A stretch of 39,262 bases of DNA. Source: an uncultured Saprospiraceae bacterium (GTDB taxonomy: Bacteria > Bacteroidota > Bacteroidia > Chitinophagales > Saprospiraceae). The notes under the pieces were generated by a model. It was given only the letters and a program-made list of their open reading frames with translations. It did no database searches and was not told where the DNA came from. A program made the translations under genes and the position numbers. This document shows, piece by piece, positions 34,405-39,262 of this stretch (position 1 is the first letter of the stretch; each line of letters begins with the position of its first letter). Where the stretch lies: positions 1 to 39,262 of the forward strand of contig CALIZI010000009.1 of assembly GCA_938028705.1 (NCBI GenBank). The letters run 5' to 3'.

Positions 34405-35004
34405 ATGGTACAATTAGAATTAGATACTCAACATGCCTTACAAATCATTCCGAGCGACATGACGGATGAGGAATTTTTCCGTTTTTGTATGATGAATAAA
34501 AATGTGCGTATCGAACGCGATAAAGACCGAAATGTTATTGTTATGCCTCCCATCTTCTACCATTCAGGTAATCAGGAAAGTGAAATTGCCACAGACGTAA
34601 AAAACTATGCAAGAAAATATGGTGGTGATGCACCAAGTCCTTCCACCGGTTATACATTGCCTTCGGGTGCAGTGCGTATGGCAGATGCTGCATGGGTGAG
34701 TCCTGAGCGGGTTGCTCAATTATCGAACGATGAAAAATGGCAATTCGCTCCGGTTGTACCGGATTTTGTAGCCGAAGTTCGCTCCAGTTCAGACCGTCTT
34801 AATACATTGAAGGACAAAATGTTAGAATGGATAGAAAACGGTGTCCGTCTCGCATGGCTCATTGACCCAAAAACGGAAACGGCTTACATTTATCGTGAAA
34901 ACGGAGACATCGAAACACTCAAAGGTTTTGTCCAAATATTGAATGGTGAAGATGTCATTAAAGGCTTTGAATTTGATTTGAAATTAATAAAAAAACATAA
35001 ATAA
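34405..35004 (+). CDS. Uma2 family protein (DUF820 putative nuclease), copy 1
   Basis: A 199-residue protein of the Uma2/DUF820 family, a PD-(D/E)XK nuclease-like fold common in cyanobacteria and Bacteroidota, often in many copies, with no settled role. Visible motifs: YTLPSGAVRMADAAWVSPER (Asp of the active-site set), VPDFVAEVRSSSDRL (the E-x-R/K-type strand), KMLEWIENGVRLAWLIDP and TAYIYRENG. ATG 34405 is supported by the paralogue at 38237, which begins at the matching codon; the TTG two codons upstream is not used. The paralogues also share their upstream about 60 bp. Confidence 0.9.
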   Translation: MVQLELDTQHALQIIPSDMTDEEFFRFCMMNKNVRIERDKDRNVIVMPPIFYHSGNQESEIATDVKNYARKYGGDAPSPSTGYTLPSGAVRMADAAWVSPERVAQLSNDEKWQFAPVVPDFVAEVRSSSDRLNTLKDKMLEWIENGVRLAWLIDPKTETAYIYRENGDIETLKGFVQILNGEDVIKGFEFDLKLIKKHK

Positions 35005-35010
35005 AAACCA

Positions 35011-35044
35011 ACTTGCCTTGCATTTTTGGAAATGCAAGGCAAGT
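35011..35044 (+). terminator. Hairpin after Uma2 copy 1
   Basis: ACTTGCCTTGCATTT and AAATGCAAGGCAAGT form a perfect 15-bp stem with a TTGG loop, 7 bp past the stop. No T-run follows, so the terminator call is tentative; it may be a palindromic repeat. The words GCAAGGCAAG also follow palindrome copy 1 near 34331. Confidence 0.55.
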
Positions 35045-35112
35045 CTCACGCCAAAAAATAAATCGTCAACCCCTCACCGCAACGCGGGGCTACCCGGTCT
35101 TGACACGATACC

Positions 35113-35152
35113 GAACATGTAGAGCAAATTCATGAATTTGCTCTACATGTTC
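35113..35152. repeat. 40-bp perfect palindrome (type 2, copy 2)
   Basis: Identical to 34287-34326, with 20-bp arms centred on TTCATGAA. It lies upstream of the small-ORF/DUF4288 gene pair. Confidence 0.95.
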
Positions 35153-35239
35153 AAAACGATATTGCAAATTCACAAAAAATCTGTTAACTTTACGTAAAGT
35201 AATTTTACATAAAACCACGCAAATACCAAAAACTACCTT

Positions 35240-35437
35240 GTGGATTGCCAACTCAATAACAACTTATCGCTCACAACCCGTGAATTTGTCTCTAAATGTT
35301 GCAAAGGAAGCGTCAAAGAGGTTTTTCCGGGAAATATGTGGAGCAAAACAGTAAGCGACATCAAGAAAAACAGGTCAAAAAGCCCCACTTACAAAACCGC
35401 TTGGAAACTCATTAGCAGAAGTGAATATCGAAAATAA
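35240..35437 (+). CDS. Small basic protein, unknown
   Basis: A 65-residue Lys-rich protein with LTTREFVSKCCKGSVKEVFP and a basic C-terminus (TAWKLISRSEYRK). The start is GTG 35240; no in-frame ATG is available that keeps the N-terminal half. A promoter-like TAACTTTA about 55 bp upstream, with TTG about 18 bp before it, supports transcription. The stop is 6 bp before the DUF4288 gene, so the two are probably co-transcribed. Function unknown. Confidence 0.55.
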   Translation: MDCQLNNNLSLTTREFVSKCCKGSVKEVFPGNMWSKTVSDIKKNRSKSPTYKTAWKLISRSEYRK

Positions 35438-35443
35438 TTTGTC

Positions 35444-35782
35444 ATGGAAAAAGAAACTTACGTTGCAGTTATACTTTATGAAGGCTCATCTACAGCACCT
35501 ACTTTCACGCCTGTTTTTGAGGAAATTACACTTTTAGTAGAAGCCATATCTTCGGAAGATGCAGAAAAAAAGGCGAAACACCACGGCATCAATAACCAAC
35601 CGGAATACGACAACGAAGCCGGACACACCATAAAATGGAATTTCCTAAAAGTCGAATCTGTGAACCTCATTTTAGAAGAAATCACCTCTGATGTCACGCC
35701 TATTCATTCCAAATATTTCAATGATATGAACACCTATGATAAATTACGAGAAATGGCTGACATAGAAGAAGCAGTACATTAA
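35444..35782 (+). CDS. DUF4288-like protein
   Basis: A 112-residue acidic protein. The pattern YVAVILYEG, then ITLLVEAISSEDAEKKAKHH, then IKWNFLKVESVNLILEE resembles DUF4288, a small domain of unknown function. It follows the basic 65-residue ORF by 6 bp. The last dozen residues (REMADIEEAVH) reappear, almost unchanged, in a short remnant after the second Uma2 gene (38840-38890), which suggests that an Uma2-DUF4288 segment was duplicated. The spacer 35783-36155 holds no gene. Confidence 0.7.
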   Translation: MEKETYVAVILYEGSSTAPTFTPVFEEITLLVEAISSEDAEKKAKHHGINNQPEYDNEAGHTIKWNFLKVESVNLILEEITSDVTPIHSKYFNDMNTYDKLREMADIEEAVH

Positions 35783-36140
35783 CAGGAACAACGCAAACAG
35801 TTTAACGCTCAAAACAAACCCCGATTTTCATCGTAGCAGGCGCATACAAACGCAGTTTTTTTTATTTTTTTGTGGAAAAACGCTTGCGCCTAACCTCTTG
35901 CAAAAAAGACCACAACTTACCACCAACACCACTTTCCGACAATACCGCTTTATCCCAACAATCAAAGAAAAATTCAAGGCAATCCTTTACTCATCACATA
36001 CTTCACTTATCGTCCTACTTTCTTACTAATTAAGATTTGAATATCGAAGGTTGATTTGACTTTTTTGAGTTTGAGACTATATATTCAACTTCAAAAATGC
36101 CATTCAACTTATCAGAGGTCGAAGAACAGATAATTTTCAT

Positions 36141-36148
36141 TATATTTG
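36141..36148 (+). promoter_or_regulatory. -7 element giving a near-leaderless mRNA
   Basis: TATATTTG matches TAnnTTTG exactly. It ends 7 bp before the ATG of the TIR-SUMF1 gene, so a typical start site would give a transcript with almost no leader. Confidence 0.45.
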
Positions 36149-36155
36149 CAGTACC

Positions 36156-37685
36156 ATGACCACAGCTAACCCACATATTAATATCTTTATTGCTTATTCC
36201 CGCAAGGATAAAAGCTATCTGGAAGAGCTGCAAAAACACCTAAGTCCACTTACCGACAAAGGTGATGTAACCATTTGGTACGACGGAGAAATCAATCCGG
36301 GTGACCAATGGGAAGCAGCCATTAAAAACCAGCTAAACTCTGCCGATATTATCTTGTTACTCATTAGTGCAAATGCACTAGCATCCAATTATTTTCGCCA
36401 TAAAGAAATGGAAAAAGCCCTACAACGTAATAAAACAGGAACGGCTATTGTAATCCCAATAATTTTACGCGCTTGCTTGTGGGAAAATACTCCGGTAGGC
36501 ACTTTACAGGTATTACCAAAGGACGGTAAGGCAATTGATTTATGGGATAATGAAGCCGAAGTTTATACTCATATAGCCAGACGTATTAGGGACTGGATAT
36601 TAGTAATAAAACAAAGACAAGGGCAGCTTATCCTGGAGTCAGTAGGGCAGGTAGGTGAAAAAATGGAAAGGTTAGCAGAAATAAAAGAGACTGGAGAAAA
36701 AGAACATGAAATAGCTCGAAAAGTAAGAGAGGAACAAGAAGCAAGAGAAAAAGCGGCAGAAGAAGCTATTGTCAAAGCACAACAACAACAAAGAAAAGAG
36801 GAAAGACTAATTAAGTTAAAAAAGTTAGTTAAGGGAGTAATCGCTATAATTATTATTTTACTCCTCATATTTTTGACACGCAAGGCTTTACTTGCTCCGA
36901 GTTTTAAGAAATTGCCAGTTTCAATCCAACAACTTATTGAAAATATGGAATTTGTTGAGGGTGGAGAGTTTAGTATGGGATGTAAAGAAAGCTATGATTG
37001 CGGAGATGATGAAGAACCGATACACCAAGTAATCTTAGATGACTATAATATAGGAAAGTATGAGGTAACACAGAAACAATGGCACGCAATAATGAATAAT
37101 AATCCTTCAAAGTTCAATGACTGTGACTCATGTCCTGTAGAAAGGGTTAGTTGGAATGATACGCAGGAATTTATAAAAAAACTCAATATAAAAATTGAGG
37201 CACTGAAGATAAGAAAATTTCGTCTCCCTACAGAGGCTGAGTGGGAATTTGCAGCAAGAGGTGGTATATACAGTAAAGGATATGAGTACTCTGGAAGTGA
37301 TACGATAGATTCGGTAGCTTGGTATAGGTCGAATAGTGGAGATAAAACTCATCCTGTCGGTAAAAAAATGGGCAATGAATTAGATTTATATGATATGAGC
37401 GGTAATGTGTACGAATGGTGTAGTGATAGGTATGGTGAAGATTATTATGAAAATAGCCAAATAAGGAATCCGAAAGGACCAAAAAAAGGTTCCAAACATG
37501 TTATTCGCGGTGGTCAGTGTAGTCGGAGTAGCTGGGAATCTAAAATTTATAATCGTGATGAACATGTTGAGGTTATGAATAAATGCGTTCATCATGTTGG
37601 TTTCCGGCTTGCTCAAACTCAAGATTCTACTACGAGAGTGACAATGTACAGATGTCAGTCACCATGCCTAATCCACAAATGGTGA
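36156..37685 (+). CDS. TIR - coiled coil - TM - SUMF1 protein
   Basis: A 509-residue protein. The TIR domain (about 7-150) begins INIFIAYSRKDKSYLEEL and contains IWYDGEINPGDQWEAAI and the probable catalytic Glu84 in FRHKEMEKAL. An acidic/basic coiled coil spans about 160-222, and one membrane segment about 225-241. The SUMF1/formylglycine-enzyme-like domain (about 264-486) contains MEFVEGGEFSMGC, KYEVTQKQWHAIM, FRLPTEAEWEFAARGG, YDMSGNVYEWCSDR and a VGFRLA end. The paired catalytic Cys of true formylglycine enzymes are not present in the usual place. Bacterial TIR domains often degrade NAD+ in defence; this combination suggests a sensing or defence role, by inference. The last about 20 residues run past the natural domain end into S74-type DNA. 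Confidence 0.88.
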   Translation: MTTANPHINIFIAYSRKDKSYLEELQKHLSPLTDKGDVTIWYDGEINPGDQWEAAIKNQLNSADIILLLISANALASNYFRHKEMEKALQRNKTGTAIVIPIILRACLWENTPVGTLQVLPKDGKAIDLWDNEAEVYTHIARRIRDWILVIKQRQGQLILESVGQVGEKMERLAEIKETGEKEHEIARKVREEQEAREKAAEEAIVKAQQQQRKEERLIKLKKLVKGVIAIIIILLLIFLTRKALLAPSFKKLPVSIQQLIENMEFVEGGEFSMGCKESYDCGDDEEPIHQVILDDYNIGKYEVTQKQWHAIMNNNPSKFNDCDSCPVERVSWNDTQEFIKKLNIKIEALKIRKFRLPTEAEWEFAARGGIYSKGYEYSGSDTIDSVAWYRSNSGDKTHPVGKKMGNELDLYDMSGNVYEWCSDRYGEDYYENSQIRNPKGPKKGSKHVIRGGQCSRSSWESKIYNRDEHVEVMNKCVHHVGFRLAQTQDSTTRVTMYRCQSPCLIHKW

Positions 37686-38104
37686 TAGAAATCAATAGTA
37701 GATTGAACGGCAGATACTTCGATATTCCTGGCTTGGCATTTATCAGTCGTCTCCGTCCTGTCACCTATCAAATGGATATGGATGCCATCGCCAAGCACCA
37801 CCACACGCCCGACAGCCTGCGCCTCGCCGAGTCCGAGCGAGCAAAAGCAGCTATCCGCTACACAGGCTTTTTGGCGCAAGAAGTAGAGCAAGCCGCCGAG
37901 TCGGTTGGTTACGATTTCAGTGGCGTGGATGCTCCGCAGCATGAGCGTGACAATTACAGCTTGCGCTATGCGGAGTTTGTCGTGCCATTGGTCAAGGCAG
38001 TGCAGGAGTTGGAGGCAGAAAATAAAGCCTTGCAAGCGCATAATGCGGATTTGGAGGCGCGTTTGGGTAAGATAGAAGCCTTACTGCGACAGCGTGTAGA
38101 GTAG
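37628..38104 (+). pseudogene. Remnant of tail-fibre-type protein (peptidase S74 chaperone)
   Basis: The frame 37583-38104 encodes the C-terminal end of an S74 intramolecular chaperone domain: GLAFISRLRPVTYQMDMDAI, RYTGFLAQEVEQAAESVG, NYSLRYAEFVVPLVKAVQEL and a closing coiled coil. In Bacteroidota this sits at the end of long secreted fibre-like proteins. Here the long N-terminal part is missing. The frame's first part overlaps the TIR-SUMF1 gene by about 100 bp in another phase and is not native. It is read as a truncated gene whose front was replaced. Base composition is richer in GC than the neighbouring TIR gene. Confidence 0.75.
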
Positions 38105-38107
38105 CCC

Positions 38108-38168
38108 CCGTACCGACGACTTCAGCCGTCGCAAGGCAAACACTTGACGGCTGAAGTCGTCAGTACGG
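38108..38168. repeat. Inverted repeat related to the element at 10084
   Basis: Arms of 23 bp (38108-38130, 38146-38168; one mismatch) with a 15-base loop. Each arm contains GACGACTTCAGCCGTC. Aligned with 10084-10105, 17 of 22 positions agree (pattern CGTACnGrCGAyTTCA). It lies directly upstream of Uma2 copy 2. Confidence 0.9.
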
Positions 38169-38236
38169 TTGTTTGTAATTTCAGCGAAAACTTCGTAACT
38201 TACCTACATATTGAAAAATCGTAAATTCAATTCAAT

Positions 38237-38836
38237 ATGATACAATTAGAATTAGATACGCAATACGCTTTAAGGGTTGTTCCGAATGATATGACGGACG
38301 AGCAGTTCCTCCAATTCTGTTTGGCGAATAAGCACATGCGTATTGAGCGTGATAAAGACCGAAATATTATCATTATGCCACCTGTTCATTTTGGTTCCAG
38401 CAAAAACGAAACTTCCGTGACTACAGACTTGGATATATGGGCAAGAAAAAACGGTGGAGAAGCCCTCAACGCCTCTGTGGGATATACTTTGCCCTCGGGA
38501 GCTGTACTTTCGCCCGATGCTTCATGGGTCAGCCAGGAACGCTATGATAAAATGCCTGATATCGAATGGGAGAGATTTGCCGCTGTCGTACCTGATTTCG
38601 TAGTTGAAGTACGCTCCAAAAGTGACCGACTTAAAAAGGTGAAAGCCAAAATGTCAGAATGGATGGAAAATGGTGTCCGCCTTGCATGGCTCATTGACCC
38701 GAAAACAAAAACGACTTATATTTATCGCGAAAACGGTAGTATCGAAGTCCTCGAAGGATTTGACCGTATATTGACAGGTGAGGATGTTATGGAAGGTTTT
38801 GAATTTGATTTGAAGTGGATAAAAATACGCAAGTGA
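38237..38836 (+). CDS. Uma2 family protein (DUF820 putative nuclease), copy 2
   Basis: A 199-residue paralogue of the protein at 34405, clearly similar along its whole length. Both begin with LELDTQ and share RIERDKDRN, GYTLPSGAV, VVPDFV-EVRS-SDRL, ENGVRLAWLIDPKT and GFEFDLK. The active-site Asp, Glu and basic positions are kept. The upstream 60 bp are also similar, so the duplication included the promoter region. It is followed by a short piece of a DUF4288-type tail. Confidence 0.9.
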   Translation: MIQLELDTQYALRVVPNDMTDEQFLQFCLANKHMRIERDKDRNIIIMPPVHFGSSKNETSVTTDLDIWARKNGGEALNASVGYTLPSGAVLSPDASWVSQERYDKMPDIEWERFAAVVPDFVVEVRSKSDRLKKVKAKMSEWMENGVRLAWLIDPKTKTTYIYRENGSIEVLEGFDRILTGEDVMEGFEFDLKWIKIRK

Positions 38837-38839
38837 AAT

Positions 38840-38890
38840 ATGTTTTTTATGAGAGAAATGGCTGACGTGGAAGAAGTTGTACACGGATGA
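38840..38890 (+). pseudogene. Remnant of a DUF4288 gene tail
   Basis: A 16-codon frame ending REMADVEEVVHG then stop matches the last residues of the DUF4288-like protein (REMADIEEAVH). The first five-sixths of that gene are absent, so this is a deletion remnant after the duplicated Uma2 gene. Confidence 0.7.
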
Positions 38891-38907
38891 ACGCCTGTAC
38901 GAATTTA

Positions 38908-39147
38908 TCAAAAATAAGTATTCACCGCAAAATCAAACTGTTCCACAAAAATACGTTTGAAGGGCGTGATATTATTTTGCTCATAAAACACCAACATCGC
39001 CTTTTTATAATCAATCGAATCCACGGTTCGGAAAGAGAGCGGACAATGACTCTCGGCTATCAGAATGGCATTACTTACGATTCTTGCAGTGCGTTTATTA
39101 CCATCCATAAAACCTTGTATATAATTAGACTTTGGACGAAAAGTCGT
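38908..39147 (-). pseudogene. Fic family protein, C-terminal remnant
   Basis: On the minus strand an open frame covers the Fic motif region FMDGNKRTARIVSNAILIAE and a C-terminus ending QFDFAVNTYF. Fic proteins transfer AMP or related groups to targets. The frame can be followed upstream only to a TGA at 39148-39150; the N-terminal domain is missing. In the retained part the motif reads QGFMDGNKR, so the catalytic His of the HPFxxGN(G/K)R motif is Gln. The break coincides with foreign-looking sequence at the right edge, so insertion is the likely cause. Confidence 0.7.
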
Positions 39148-39185
39148 TCAAAAAAAATAGGCAAAACTATTGCTAGTAGTTATCT

Positions 39186-39262
39186 GTGAATAAAACTAAA
39201 GCAGAACAGTTTTGCCATGATATATTAGGTTTGGACATGAATCATGCCAAAGGTTTAGTGAA
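39186..39262 (+). mobile_element. Probable start of an insertion-sequence transposase (partial)
   Basis: A GTG at 39186 opens a frame that runs off the window end and reads NKTKAEQFCHDILGLDMNHA. It resembles the N-terminus of a Bacteroidota transposase, but only about 25 residues are visible. The IS boundary should fall between about 39130 and 39180, where the Fic frame breaks. The other end is outside the window. Confidence 0.45.

Noticed and set aside
36156-37685. Sulfatase-activating formylglycine enzyme
   Set aside because: No sulfatase gene nearby and the catalytic Cys pair of true formylglycine enzymes is not in place; the domain is better called SUMF1-like.
38887-39189. 100-residue plus-strand ORF opposite the Fic remnant
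   Set aside because: The minus strand carries the Fic motif; the plus frame has no motif and ends at the IS-like junction.
1-39262. tRNA or rRNA genes
   Set aside because: Reading both strands by eye gave no cloverleaf with a TTCGANNC arm and no rRNA-like stretch; a short or unusual tRNA could still be missed.

Overview
The window is AT-rich DNA that reads as Bacteroidota. Four secreted proteins carry, or resemble, the C-terminal sorting domain of the type IX secretion system. Candidate promoters follow the Bacteroidota -7 form TAnnTTTG, and Shine-Dalgarno sites are generally absent. I cannot name the genus; the style is that of Saprospiria or Chitinophagia, which is inference.

Layout. 1-810 is gene-free and holds a MITE-like inverted-repeat element. 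810-3639 has a small secreted protein, dihydrofolate reductase (folA), a gene-free stretch with a likely structured RNA, and a secreted sorting-domain protein. 3782-24773 is a large surface-glycan locus: an ABC-2 polysaccharide exporter (permease and ATPase); an acylation set (LnmK/Pnap_2097-like protein, acyl carrier protein, MBOAT acyltransferase, lipoprotein, SGNH protein, multi-spanning membrane protein); four methyltransferases; a membrane-anchored GT2; two sulfotransferases; a 1368-residue multi-domain glycosyltransferase; and a GtrA protein. A fifth methyltransferase lies at 24853-25614. 26076-30957 has two more sorting-domain proteins and one unknown small gene. 31574-34195 is clpB. 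34200 to the right edge is accessory DNA: two Uma2 paralogues, a small basic ORF with a DUF4288 gene, a TIR-coiled coil-TM-SUMF1 protein, a tail-fibre (peptidase S74) remnant, a Fic remnant, and what looks like the first bases of an insertion sequence.

How the genes may work together. The glycan locus would assemble a chain, methylate and sulfate it, and export it through the ABC transporter. The carrier protein, MBOAT and SGNH protein recall the DltC-DltB-DltD relay, but with a LnmK-like acyltransferase/decarboxylase in place of the DltA ligase. If correct, this is a carrier-protein-dependent acylation route for an exported glycan, and it is the most interesting system here.

Most intergenic regions are filled with short tandem repeats, usually with a 7-bp unit, often arranged as two inverted arms that can fold into hairpins. 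A second class consists of palindromes and MITE-like elements, two of which are bounded by possible target-site duplications. No tRNA, rRNA or CRISPR array was recognised.
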